In this document: piece after piece, positions 12,824-23,800 of the stretch
Layout of the letters: every line of letters begins with the position of its first letter
Position numbering within the stretch: the first letter of the stretch is position 1
Assembly (NCBI RefSeq): GCF_035594125.1
Contig: NC_087190.1
Location: forward strand, 7,549,039 to 7,613,038
Reading direction: 5' to 3'
Length of the DNA stretch: 64,000 nt
Source of the DNA: Scylla paramamosain
Taxonomy: Eukaryota; Arthropoda; Malacostraca; Decapoda; Portunidae
Made by a program: the position numbers and the translations under genes
Notes under the pieces: generated by a model
The model's database searches: none
Seen by the model: only the letters and a program-made list of their open reading frames with translations
Told to the model about the DNA's origin: nothing

Positions 12824-12982
12824 AACGATGGACGACGCCCTAAGCATATTAGAAGCCCTCCACATAAAAGAAAATAATCTGAAGTTAAATACTCAGTCAG
12901 AAGACCTTCAAAGCCTACCAAACATGAAGAAATCAAGAAAGAAAAACGAAGCGGCAACCTCACCGAGCCACGCGACAAAGCA

Positions 12983-13074
12983 GCCAATAAGCGGCTCCGC
13001 CCATAGTGCGTAGCTCGTTCTGATCCCGTGCGGGCAGCATATAAGGCACGCAGAGAGGGCAGAGAACTTCATTC
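12983..13074 (+). promoter_or_regulatory. TATA + Initiator core promoter with CCAAT and GC boxes
   Basis: CCAAT at 12983-12987, a GC-box-like CTCCGCCC at 12995-13002, TATAAGG at 13040-13046, and TCATTC at 13069-13074, which fits the arthropod Initiator. If transcription starts at A13071, the TATA box begins at -31, the canonical distance. CCAAT lies at about -88 and the GC box at about -76. Activity is inferred from spacing alone. Confidence 0.6.
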
Positions 13075-13102
13075 TCACCACCAACACCGCAGAGAGAACA
13101 GG

Positions 13103-14690
13103 TAAATGTGTATTTTGAGTGTTGTTCACACTGTTAGGTATTTTAAAAACGCCAAAATCCATTCAAAGTACCCTGCATGGAATAACGAAAAGACATTATA
13201 AGAAACATTTATCATCAATGTTTTTGAGCTTCTTAGGTACCAAAACGCAAACAAAACCTAGCACTCTGTATGGAGAGACGGAACATTACCATAAACGTGT
13301 ATATTGATTTTTTTTTTCTTTTATTTTATTTATTTTTTTTATTGCTAGGTACCAAAATGCCTAAATGCATTTTTTAGTATCTTTTAAAGCGTGTATTTTG
13401 AGTCTCTATGGGCGTTTTTAGGAACTAAAACGTTAAAAAAAGCATGAAAAGGACACTATATGAGGAAAAATAGTTATCAAAAACGTGTCTTGAGTTTTTT
13501 TTTTTTTATTGTTACGTACCAAAACTCTAAAACGCATGCAAAACATCTTTTATAGAGAAACAAGAATAAGTTTTCCTAAAACGTGTATTTTGAGGATTTT
13601 TCAACTTGTTGCGATTCATAACCACCAAAATGTATGGAAAGTATACGATATGGGGAAACAAGAATATCACGACAGGCGAATTTTCAGTGCTTTAGAGTTT
13701 CTCAGCTACAAAAACGGTAAAAAACGCATGAATAGCATTGTATAAGAAGAAACAGAACAACATAATATGTGCTTTGAATGTTTTTCACACTGTTGGTACC
13801 AATACAGCAAAATGCATGCAAAGCACCCGCTATGGTGAAACGAAACGATATTTCAATAACCATGTCCTTCGAGTGTTTGTTTATTGGCGTGTTAGCCACT
13901 AAAATTATGAAAAACATTGAATGTAACCTGTATGGGAAAACAAAACAACATTGCAAAAACGTCTCTTCCTATTATTTTTAAGCTAGTTACGTACCAAAAC
14001 GCTTAAGCGCATGCAAAACACCCTTAATGGAGAAGCAGAATAACATTACAAAAAACAAGTATTTTGAGTGTTTTTGAATTTGTTAAATTGCAAAAACACC
14101 AACATGCATGTAAAATATCCTTATATGGAAAAACGAAAGAAAATTACGAGAAACGTGTATTAAGAGTGTTTTCAATCTTCTTAGGTACCAAATCTCGAAA
14201 AAGCTTTGCAAAACGCATAAAACGCATGCAAAACTCGCTTTAAGGAGAATCCAAATGACATTAACAAATATATGTATTTTAAGTGTTTTCCTAGCTTGTA
14301 ACGTAGAAAAACACTTAAATGCATGCATGCCTACATGGGGAAACGTAAAGACATTACGAGATGCATTGTATTATTAATGTTTTCTAACTTGTAACGTAGA
14401 AAAACACATAAATGCATGCATGCCTACATGGGGAAACAGAAAAGACATTACGAGATACGTGTATTATTAATGTTTTCGAGCTTCTTAGGTACTAAAATGC
14501 AAAAAAAAACACGTTAATAGTATTCTATTTGGGGAGAAACAGATCATTTCCAAAAACGTGCATTTTGAGTGTCTTTCACATTTTTAGATATCAAAACGTC
14601 AAGGAAATGCTTTTAAAAACCTCTTATGTGTGGAAACGAAATGACGTACAAAAAAAAACGCAAATACATATTTTTATTTTTATTTATTTT
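13103..14690 (-). repeat. Satellite array, minus polarity
   Basis: Reverse-reading ~96-bp monomers between the promoter island and the jockey element. It becomes T-rich near 14660-14700 at the element junction. No gene is seen. Confidence 0.87.
14295..14480. repeat. Recent tandem duplication of a single 93-bp monomer
   Basis: CTTGTAACGTAGAAAAACAC and the following ATGCATGCATGCCTACATGG start at 14295 and again at 14388. The two copies are nearly identical, whereas adjacent monomers elsewhere differ widely. Confidence 0.8.
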
Positions 14691-14717
14691 TTTTATTATA
14701 TTTCATCTTCTTTTCCT

Positions 14718-15300
14718 CGCAGAAACTCCAGGTGTCTGAGGCAACTGACAGTAGCCCCTTTTCTGTTCCTTCCTACTTTCTCTATCCTCATTTTCGATCA
14801 AAAGCTGGATGCTGCGTTTATGTGCGCAATGACTTAACCTGCTCTCGTGCCCACGCTCTTGAATATTCCGAGTTTCCCACCATCTGGCTACGACTACAGA
14901 GTCACTCTCATACTAAATTTATATGTGCTGTATAGCTCTCTCCTAACTCCTCTGACTATAAGAAATTCTTTGACTACTTAACTTCCAAAGTGTAGCACAT
15001 TCTGACCCTCTTCCCTTTTGCAGAGATCTGCGTTACTTGGAGACTTCAATGTTCACCACCAGCTTTGGCTTTCCTCTCCCTTCACTAACCATCCTGGTGA
15101 ACTAGCCTACAACTTTGCTATCCTCCATGACCTAGAGCAATTGGTGCAACACCCTACTCGTATTCCTGACCGTCTTGGAGATATGCCCAACATTCTTGAC
15201 CTTTTCCTGACCTCTAATCCTTCTGCTTATGCTGTCACCCTTTCTTCTCCATTGGGCTCCGATCACAATCTCATATCTTTATCTTGTCCTATTACTTGAA
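14718..15300 (+). pseudogene. Jockey endonuclease domain remnant
   Basis: The first frame, from about 14718 (in-frame ATG at 14732), reads FSVPSYFLYPHFRSKAGCC and then VYVRNDLTC. It ends in a stop at about 14935. After a frameshift near 15020 it continues [17 protein letters not shown], then [22 protein letters not shown] and [14 protein letters not shown] and SDH are catalytic-core motifs of the apurinic-like (EEP-fold) endonuclease that nicks the target for target-primed reverse transcription. The N-terminal catalytic motifs of the domain are absent because of 5' truncation. At least one stop and one frameshift are present. The frame then runs into the linker interrupted by the Harbinger insertion at 15423. 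Confidence 0.85.
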
Positions 15301-15428
15301 AATCCCTCCTCAGGATCCCCCTAAGCGAGGGTGCGCCTGGCGTTTTGCTTCTGCTAGTTGGGGGGACCTGAGGAGGTATTTTGCTGGATTTTTCCTTTGG
15401 AATGACTACTGCTTCCGTGTAAAGGTAG

Positions 15429-15543
15429 GCGCACACTTGTTCGCATCGTACGGACGGCACGCATCGTACTCATCGGATTGTTTTTGGGGTTAGCGCACAT
15501 TGGTCCGCATCGTACGGACGGCACGCATCGGACGGATCGGATT
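15429..15543. repeat. Two tandem subterminal repeats in the Harbinger left end
   Basis: The GCGCACA...CGCATCGTACGGACGGCACG unit of the terminal repeat at 15429-15479 recurs at 15493-15543, with further looser GCGCACATT copies at about 15551 and, inverted, near 16069. Repeated motifs at transposon ends are often transposase-binding sites. That role is inferred. Confidence 0.7.
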
Positions 15544-15659
15544 TTTTCTGCGCGCACATTGTCGGCATTGGACCATTCACCACCCGCAGTTGTGAAGCTG
15601 AGCTCTCTCTGGAAGGACATACTCCACTTTCATTTTTCTAGTGGCATAAAGTTGTGAAA

Positions 15660-15794
15660 ATGTTGAACAGTGATAGTGAAGAGGAAGAAATTGTAGTGGT
15701 TAGCTGTACTGCTAGCAGAAGAAGAAGAACAGAAAGTTAAAAAAAGGAAAACGCGGATTCACAACATAAACAGGGAAAAGGCTGGAATTTGGAG
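15660..15794 (+). pseudogene. N-terminal remnant of a Harbinger transposase
   Basis: From ATG 15660 the frame encodes an acidic run followed by an arginine run: MLNSDSEEEEIVVV, then ASRRRRTES and a stop at 15738-15740. One frame over, KKRKTRIHNINRE continues to 15794. An acidic start, an Arg/Lys cluster and a (W/I)H.INR-like segment in this order resemble the N-terminus of PIF/Harbinger transposases. The rest of the protein, including the catalytic DDE domain, is deleted. The frameshift and deletion make it non-functional. Identification relies on short motifs plus the flanking terminal repeats and TAA duplication. Confidence 0.55.
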
Positions 15795-16163
15795 AAAAAT
15801 CTAAAAACAGTCAGTGAGTTAATATATAACATTATATATTATGTATAAGCAAAGCATAGCTGTGCAAACAGAAAAAATAAAATAAATACCGAAGAAGGTT
15901 TGCATCCGACCGCGACAGTGCTCTGGCTGCAACTGACGATGGGGTCGCACATTTGCCGGCAAATGCCGTAGAGGCCATCCGCATCGTTCGTACGCATCGG
16001 ATTGAATGCTCTTTCGGGGATCCTCGTCGGCATTGCCGATGTCTGATGCGTACGACGCGGTCAAATGTGCGCAGACCCATTTGAAATATGTAAAGAATAC
16101 TAAAATCCGATGCGTACGATGCGTGCCGTCCGTACGATGCGAACAAGTGTGCGCCTACCTTAA

Positions 16164-18300
16164 GAGAGACCCGTCTTTGTGTGCTGAGCGCATAACAGAG
16201 GTGATAGTGTCTGGCATGGAGGCGTACATTCCTTACTCTTTTTCTCGTGCTAAACCTTCTAAACCTTGGTTTAACACAGCTTGTTCTCGTGCTATACATG
16301 ATAGAGAGGTGGCCCACAAAATGTACTTAAGCCTTCCATCACCAGAATCTCATACACTGCTATATTTTTGCCCGGAACCATGCCAAGTCTGTTCTCCAAC
16401 TAGCCAAAAACTCCTTCATTAACAGAAAATGTCAAAACCTTTCAAGATCTAACTCCCCTCGTGATTTCTGGCATCTGGCCAAAAATATCTCCAATAACTT
16501 TGCTTCTTCTTCTTTCCCTCCTCTACTTCAACCAGATGGCACCACTGCTATCACATTTATTTTTAAAAGCTGAACTCTTTGCTCAAACCTTTTGCTAAAA
16601 ACTCTACCTTGGACGATTCTGGACTTGTTCCTCCCTTTCCTCCACCCTCTGACTACTTCATGCCACGTATTAAAATTCTTCGCAATGATGTTTTCCATGC
16701 CTTCGCTGGCCTAAACCCTCGGAAGGCTTATGGACCTGATGCAGTCCCTCCTATTGTTCTCCGAAACTGTGCGTCCGTGCTTGCACCTTGCCTAGTCAAA
16801 CTCTTTCAGCTCTGTCTGTCAACATCTACCTTTCCTTCTTGCTGGAAGTTTCCCTACATTCAACCTGTTCCTAAAAAGGGTGACCGCTCTAATCCCTCAA
16901 ACTACCGTCCTATTGCTTTAATTTCCTGCTTATCTAAAGTTTTTGAATCTATCCTCAACAGGAAGGTAGCCCAAGCATCTATCACTTCACAACCTTCTAT
17001 CTGATCGCCATTATGTCTTCCGTCAAGGCCGCTCTACTGGTGATCTGGCTTTCCTTACTGAGTCTTGGTCATCCTCTTTTAGAGATTTTGGTGAAACTTT
17101 TGCTGTTGCCTTAGACATATCAAAAGCCTTTGATAGAGTCTGGCACAAAACTTTGATTTCCAAACTACCCTCCTATGGTTTCTATCCTTCTCTCTCTGCT
17201 TTCATCTCAAGTTTCCTTTCTGACCGTTCTATTGCTGCTGTGGTAGACGGTCACTGTTCTTCTCCTAAATCCTAGTAACAGTGGTGTTCCTCGAGGTTCT
17301 GTCCTGTCACCCACTCTCTTCTTATTATTCATTGTGATCTTCTAAACCAAACTTCTTGTCCTATCCACTCCTACGCTGATGATACCACCCTGCACTTTTC
17401 CACGTCTTTTCATGAACCTCCAACCATTCAGGAGGTAAACATATCAGGCAGGGAAGCCACAGAACGCCTGACTTCTGATCTTTCTAAAATTACTGATTGG
17501 GGCAGAGCAAACTTGGTATTGTTCAATGCCTCAAAAACTCAATTCCTCCATCTATCAACTCGACACAACCTTCCAGACAACTATCCCCTCTTCTTAAATG
17601 ACACTCAACTGTCCCCCTCTTCTACACTGAACATCCTCAGTCTGTCCTTTACTTATAATCCCCCTGAACTGGAAACTTCACATCTCATCTCTAGCTAAAA
17701 CAGCTTCTATGAAGTTCTGAGACGCCTCCGCCAGTTTTTCTCACCCCCCCAACCTGCTAACTCTGTACAAGGACCTTATCCGTTACATGTATGGAGTATG
17801 CTTCACATGTCTGGGGGGGTTCCACTCATACTGCTCTTCTAGACAGGGTGGAATCAAAAGCTTTTCGTCTCATCAACTCCTCTCCTCCAACTGACTGTCT
17901 TCAGCCTCTCTCTCACTGCCGCAATGTTTCATATCTAGCTGTATACCTGCCACTTTATTTTCCTTGCTAACTACTCTTCTGATATTGCTAATTGCATGCC
18001 TCCCCTCCTTCCGCGGCCTCGCTGCACAAGACTTTCTTGTTTTTCTCACCCCTATTCTGTCCACCTCTCTAACGCAAGAGTTAACCAGTATTCTCAATCA
18101 TTCATCCCTTTCTCTGGTAAACTCTGGAACTCCTTGCATAACTTCTGTATTTCCACCTTCCTACGACTTGAATTCCTTCCAGGAGGGAGGTTTCAATACA
18201 CTTATCTACCAATTTTTGACCACTGCTTTGACCCTTTTATGGGACTGGCATTTCAGTGGGCATTTTTCTTTATTAGATTTTGATTACCCTTCTGACAGTA
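16164..18300 (+). pseudogene. Jockey reverse transcriptase and C-terminal region remnant
   Basis: After the Harbinger insertion the frame resumes with DPSLCAERITEV and AYIPYSFSRAKPSKPWFNTA. An open stretch at 16579-17004 holds RT fingers motifs: LNPRKAYGPDAVPP, PVPKKGDRSNPSNYRPIALI. Further on, in shifted frames, are VALDISKAFDRVWHK (about 17109), SGVPRGSVLSPTLF (about 17280) and the catalytic YADD at 17372-17383. The thumb and C-terminal part follow ([20 protein letters not shown] at about 17515, then PRPRCTRLSCFSHPYSVHLS near 18010 and SFIPFSGKLWNSL). Several frameshifts are visible (about 16360, 16990, 17265, 17660, 17720), so no functional protein is made. The preserved YADD shows decay is not ancient. 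It is the 3' partner of the endonuclease remnant upstream. Confidence 0.88.
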
Positions 18301-18334
18301 TCCTTCCTACATAAAAAAAAAAAAAAAAAAATTA

Positions 18335-20876
18335 TTATTTATTTATTTAACGCTGAAAGACATAGAAAGCATTCTATATGGGAATACAAACCATCACCAA
18401 AAACTTGTGTTTTGAGTGTTTTTTCAGCTTACATACCAAAACCCTAAAACACATGCAAGAAACAGTATAACATTACCAAGAAAAAAAAGAATTATAAACA
18501 ATTTTATATATATAAAAAAAAAAAAAAGAATTAACTACAAAAAAAAAGTATTTTGAGTTTTTGAGTTTGTTACATAGAAAAACGCCAAAATCCACGCAGA
18601 GTTCTTTATATGGAAAAGAAAAAGATATTACGAGAAACGTGTATTATGAGTTTTTTCACCTTCTTGCAAAGCAAAATCATAAAACGTTGCAGTAGCACTC
18701 TATATCGAGAAACAGATCAATAATACCCAAAACGTGTATTTTGAGAGTTTTTAACAATAATAGGTATGAAAAAGCTGAAATACTTAGAAATCCCCATATA
18801 TGGGGTAACAAAATGAAAGAGTACGATAGATATCTTTTGAATGTTTTTGAGCGTAATAGGCACCAAAACACACACACAGAAAAAATAAATGGAAATCAAC
18901 NNNNNNNNNNNNNNNNNNNNNNNNNNNNNNNNNNNNNNNNNNNNNNNNNNNNNNNNNNNNNNNNNNNNNNNNNNNNNNNNNNNNNNNNNNNNNNNNNNNN
19001 AAAGCACCCGATATGGGGAAAATAAACGACATTTCCAGAAACATGTCTTATGAGAATTTATGAGTGTGTTAGGCACAAAAAAGCTCTTAAAAAGCATGGA
19101 AAGTGTCGTAAATGGGAAAACATTAAGTGTTTTGAAGTACTTACATACCAAGCCGCTAAAACGGTTCCAAACGCTCTTTATGGAGAAACTCAACAGCTTT
19201 GCAAGCACATGCATTTTGAGAGATTTTGCGCCTGTTACGTATAAAAACGATAAAATACATGCAAATAACCCTAAAAGAGGAAAAGAAAACATTAAAAGAA
19301 ACGTATATTTTGAGTGGTATTGAGCTTCATAGGTACCAAAACACTAAAACGTATGAATAATACTATATATGGAGAAACGGTACAAGATTAACCAACCCTT
19401 GTGTTTTAAGGCTTTTTTCACGTTATTAGGTACCGCAACGCGGAAATGCATGCAAAGCATACTATATGGGGAAAGGAAACATTTCCAGAAACATGTCCTT
19501 TCACTGTTTACTGGAAGCATGTTAGGTGCCAAGAAGCTAAAAACCATGGAAAGCACCATATAGGAGAAAACAAAAGATTACAAAAACTTCATTAAATTTC
19601 AACGCCGGAGCTGCCCATACAAAAAACACTTAAACGCATCCAAAACGCCTTGGAAAAACTGAATAACATTACCAAAAAAGCGTGTATTTTCAATGTTTTG
19701 AGCTTGTTACGCAAAAAAAAAAAAATAACCAACGACATTATGAGAAACTTATATAAAGAGCGTTTTTGAGCTTCTCAGGTACCAAAACGCGAAAATGCAT
19801 GAATAATACTCTCTTTGGAGAAACACAACAATATTAGATACCAAAACGCTAAAAACCAGCAAGAAAGCTCCCTATTTGGAAAAGCAAAACATTACCAAAA
19901 GCTTGTCTTTTGAGAGTTTTTACAGTTACTTACGTACCAAAACGCTTCAAAATGCATGCACAGCACATTTTATGGAGAAACAGAATAACTTGTGCAAATG
20001 TGCATTTTTGAGTTTTTTTTTATCTTACGTATAAAAAAAAGCAAAAATGCATGCAAAAGTATCCCTAAATGGCGATACAAAAAGAAATAAAAAGAAACTT
20101 CATTTATCAGTGTTTTTGAGATTCTTAGGTACCAAAATGCACAAACGCATGTATAACATTATATATGAAGAAACAGAAGAACATTACCGAAAACGTATAT
20201 TTTGAGTGTTTTTTCACACATTGTTACGCTAACAAAAACGGCAAAATGTACCAAATCACCCAATATGGATAAAATAAAGGACATTACGAGAAAAGATGTC
20301 ATTAGTGTTTTTGAGCGTCTTAGGTACCAAACGCGAAAACTATTTAGTACCACTATATATGGAGAAACAGAACATTACCAAAAACGTTTATTTTTGTGTT
20401 TTTCACAATTTTATGTACCAAAACGTCAAAAATGACTCCAGAGCACCATCTATGGGGAGATGAAACAACATTTCCAGAAACATGTCTTTTGAGTGTCGAT
20501 TATTGTTTGTTAGGTACCAAAGTTATAAAAAGCATGGAAAGCTACCTATATAGAAGAACAAGTCAACCAAAAATTTATCTTTTGGGTATTTTCAGCTACT
20601 TACGTACCATAACGCTGGAAGCTGTATGCAAAACACCCTTTATTACCATATACAATTTTTTTTTCTTTTTACATATAAAAAGAAACATAAATGCATGCAA
20701 AATACTTTGCATGAGGAAACGAAAAGACATTAGAAGAAACTTTTATAATAAGTTTTTTTTTTTATTTCTTAGGTACCAACACCTATTTGACGCATTGAAG
20801 AACAGTCTATATCGATAAAAGACCAAGATTACCAAAAATGTGCTTTTTGAGTGTTTTTCACATTGTTAGGTACGAA
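18335..20876 (-). repeat. Satellite array, minus polarity, with assembly gap
   Basis: Reverse-reading ~96-bp monomers from the jockey poly(A) tail to the polarity switch. It is interrupted by 100 N at 18901-19000. No gene is seen. Confidence 0.87.
18901..19000. other. Assembly gap (100 N)
   Basis: Exactly 100 undetermined bases inside satellite. The round number suggests a placeholder of unknown true length. Polarity is minus on both sides. Confidence 0.99.
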
Positions 20877-20896
20877 AACACTCTATCAAGAGTGTT
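20877..20896. repeat. 8-bp inverted repeat at a polarity switch
   Basis: AACACTCT, loop ATCA, then AGAGTGTT. The left half belongs to minus-polarity satellite and the right half to plus-polarity decamer sequence, so the switch falls inside this small palindrome. Confidence 0.75.
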
Positions 20897-23800
20897 CTTG
20901 TGGGTTTTAGCTTTCTCATACTTAACGAACTTAAAAAAAAAACTCATAATACACGTTTCTCGTAACGTCCTTCCCATTTTCCAAACATAAGGGTTCTTTC
21001 CATGTATTTTAGCTTTTTTATACGTTAACATGATGAAAAACACTCAAAATACATGTTTTTTGGTAATATTATTCTGTTTCTCCATAAAAGGGTGTTTTGC
21101 ATACGTTTTAGCGTTTTGGTATGTAAGGAGCTCAAAAACACTTAAAGGCAAGTTCTTGGTAAAAGTTCGTTTCATTCCCATGTAATGTGATTCCCGATAC
21201 TTTTTACTGCTTCTGTGCCTATCACGCTCCAAAAACTTTTTGGTAATGTCATTATTTTCCCTCATAAAGCTAGTTTCCCATGCATTTTGTGGTTTTGGTA
21301 ACTAAGAATGAAAAAGCACTCAAAATACACACATTTGAGCAAAGTTATTCTGTATTTTTTAATTAGAGAGTTTCCTGAGTTTCAGCATTTTTTTGTATCT
21401 AAGAAAATTCTTTATATACACGAGTTTTTGCGTTTTTTGCCTTGTGGTTCTTGTGAAACTATAAAACACTCAGTATACACATTTCTCGTAATGTCCTTTT
21501 GTATCAAAATATAAAGTGCTATCCATCCATTTTCGCATTTTTGTAAGGTAAGAAGCTCAAAAACATTAAAAATATACATTTTTGGTAATATTATTCTATT
21601 TCTTCACATTCGTTGGTTTGCATCATGTTTAGCGTTTTTCTACGTAAAACACTTAAAAGACACTTTTTTCAGTAATTTTGTGATGGATTCCCATTTTGAG
21701 TGACTTCCATATTATTTATCGTTTTGGTGCCTAAACATACTTAAAAACACTCAAAAGACGGAGTTTCTGGTAAAATCAGTTAATTTCCCAATATACGGGG
21801 CTTTGGATGCACTTTAGGTTTTGGTACATAACAGTCCGAAAAAAAAAGATAAAATTAACTTTTTTTCATAATGTTCTTTTTTCACATAATTTCCCTGAAA
21901 TTTTCCAGAATTTTGGCATTTCGGTACCTATGAAGATGAATAACAAAAAAAAAAAAAATTCCTATTTTTTATTTATATATTTTTTTTCTCTATAAAGTGT
22001 GTTATTTGTGGGTTTTAGCTTTTTGGTACTTAAGGAACTTAAAAACACTCATTATACACGTTTCTCGAAATGTTCTTTCGTTTTCTCAAAAAAACATAAG
22101 GTTCTTTCCATGTACTTAAGCGCTTTTATAGGTAACATGATCAAAAACACTCAAAATACATGTTTTGGTAATGTTATGATGTTCCTCCATATATGGTGTT
22201 TTGCATGCTTTTTTTTTTTTTTAGCGTTTTGGTATATAATGAGCTCAAAAACACTTAAAGGCAAAAGTTCTTGCTAAAAGTTGGTTTTATTCCTAGGTAA
22301 TGTGATTGCCCTGCTTTTTATTGTTTTATTTCTATTATGCTAAAAAAAAAAAAACACTTAAAAGACACTTTTCTGGTATGTCATTTTTTTTAACACATAA
22401 AGCTACTTTCACATGGAATTTGGGATTTTGGTAACTAAGAATGTGAAAAACATTCAAAATACACGCATTTGGTAAGGTTGTTCTGTTTCTCAATTAAGAG
22501 TGTTATTCAGGAGTTTCAGCATTTTAGTATCTAAGAAACTTCTCCATATATACGAGTTTTTTTGCGTTTTTTTTGCCTTGTGGTTCTTCAGAATATATAA
22601 CACTCATTATACACATTTCTCGTAATGTCCTTTTGTTAACCAATATAGAGAACTTTGCATCCATTTTCGTATTTTTGTAAGTAAAGAGCTCAAAAACACT
22701 CAAAATGTACCTTTTTAGTAATGTTATTCTACTTTCTTCATATTGGTTGGTTTGCATCCGTTTTAGCGTTTTTCTACGTAAAACACTTAAAAGACACGTT
22801 TTCAGTAATATTGTTTTGGATTCCTTACATAGAATGACTTCCATATTATTTTTATTGTTTTAGTGACTAATATGCTGAAAAAACACTCACAACACAGGTA
22901 TCTCGTAAAGTCGTTTAATTTCCTCATATAGTTAGCTTTGCATGTACTTTAGGAATTAGTACATAACAGTCAAAGAAAAAAAAGCTGGAAATTAACTTTT
23001 TTGATAATGTTCTTTTTTCACATAATTTCCTGAATTTTCCCAGAATATTAGCATCTCGGTACCTGTGAAGAAGAAGAATAAACAAAAAAAAAAAATCCAC
23101 TATTTTTTTATTTATTTATTTATTTATTTATATCTTTCTCTCTCTATAAAGAGGTTTTAGCACGAGTTTTTTTTGCGTTTTTTGCTTTGTGGTTCTTTTG
23201 GAACACTATAAAACATTCATTATACACTTTTTCTCATAATGTCCCTTTCTTTCCCAATATAGAGTGCTTTGCATCAATTTTCGCGTTTTTTATAGGTAAC
23301 AAGCTCAAAAACACTCAAAATATACCTTTTTGGTAATGTTTTTCTACTTCTTGATATTGGTTGGTTTGCATCCGTTTTAGCGTTTTTCTACGTAAAACAC
23401 TTTGAAGACACGTTTTCTAGTAATTTTGTTATGGTTTGCCATATAAATTGAGTTCCCTTATTATTTATCGTTTTGGTGCCTAACATAGTGAAAACACTCA
23501 AAACGCAGATTTCTGGTAAGGTCGTTTAATTTCCTCATATGGGAGAAGCTTTGCATGCACTTTAGTGTTTGGTATATAACAGTCCGAAAAAAAAGCTAAT
23601 ATCGAACCTTTTTGATAATATTCTCTTATCATATAATTTGCTCTAATTTTTCCCCAGAATTTTGGCCTCTAAACGGTACCTATGAAGGAGAACAATGAAA
23701 AAAAAAAATAAATAAATCCTTTTATTTATTTATTTATTCTTTATTTTTTTTCTAAACTAACGAGTGTTATTTGTGGGTTTTAGCTTTTTGGTAGTTAAAG

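Larger units (their letters stand above)
12785..13102 (+). other. Non-satellite island with hairpin, short ORF and core promoter
   Basis: About 318 bp with markedly higher GC than its surroundings and no satellite periodicity. It starts with the perfect hairpin. A 65-codon open frame (12816-13013) encodes a hydrophilic, lysine-rich peptide starting MDATMDDALSILEAL that I do not recognise. It may be the end of a longer lost frame rather than a gene. The right half looks like a Pol II promoter and 5' leader, described separately. The island ends GAGAACAG, directly followed by GTAAAT, a good match to a 5' splice donor at the point where satellite resumes. It could be an LTR or other promoter fragment of a mobile element, or a transduced host promoter. 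No TG...CA ends or target duplication were evident. Confidence 0.6.
15423..16160 (+). mobile_element. Internally deleted PIF/Harbinger-type DNA transposon nested in the jockey element
   Basis: Terminal inverted repeats 15423-15479 and 16104-16160 (57 bp) match with a single mismatch. They begin AGGTAGGCGCACAC and end GTGTGCGCCTACCT. A 3-bp direct repeat, TAA, flanks the element at 15420-15422 and 16161-16163, fitting the TWA target duplication of PIF/Harbinger elements. At 738 bp it is too short for the two-gene autonomous form. It keeps the start of a transposase-like frame (15660-15794) and lacks the DDE domain and Myb-like gene, so it would have depended on helper elements. It splits the jockey frame between the CFRV and DPSLC segments, so it is younger than the jockey insertion. 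Confidence 0.85.
14718..18331 (+). mobile_element. 5'-truncated jockey-clade non-LTR retrotransposon
   Basis: The element carries endonuclease and reverse transcriptase remnants in the order expected of a jockey-type ORF2, then a poly(A) tail at 18313-18331. The 5' part, including any ORF1 and the start of the endonuclease, is missing, as is usual after incomplete target-primed reverse transcription. Satellite of the same minus polarity flanks both sides, so it inserted into one continuous array. AT/TTTA-rich sequence at both edges prevents a firm target-site duplication call. A Harbinger element is nested inside at 15423-16160. Several stops and frameshifts make it inactive. A second fragment of the same subfamily lies at 53698-54180. 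Confidence 0.88.

Noticed and set aside
12816..13013. 65-codon frame in the promoter island as a real gene
   Set aside because: I recognise no domain, the frame overlaps the upstream promoter elements, and its start codons lie inside or just after the hairpin. It is mentioned only within the island.
14640..14720. Target-site duplication for the jockey insertion using TTTATTTATTT on both sides
   Set aside because: Both edges are simple TTTA/AT-rich sequence, so matching words are expected by chance.
15819..16317. Minus-strand open frames with Arg/Cys-rich peptides across the Harbinger element
   Set aside because: They are translations of the transposon's CGATGCG-rich terminal and subterminal repeats, not a conserved protein.
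17873..18097. Minus-strand 74-codon frame in the jockey 3' region
   Set aside because: It is antisense to the recognised jockey C-terminal coding sequence and has no independent support.
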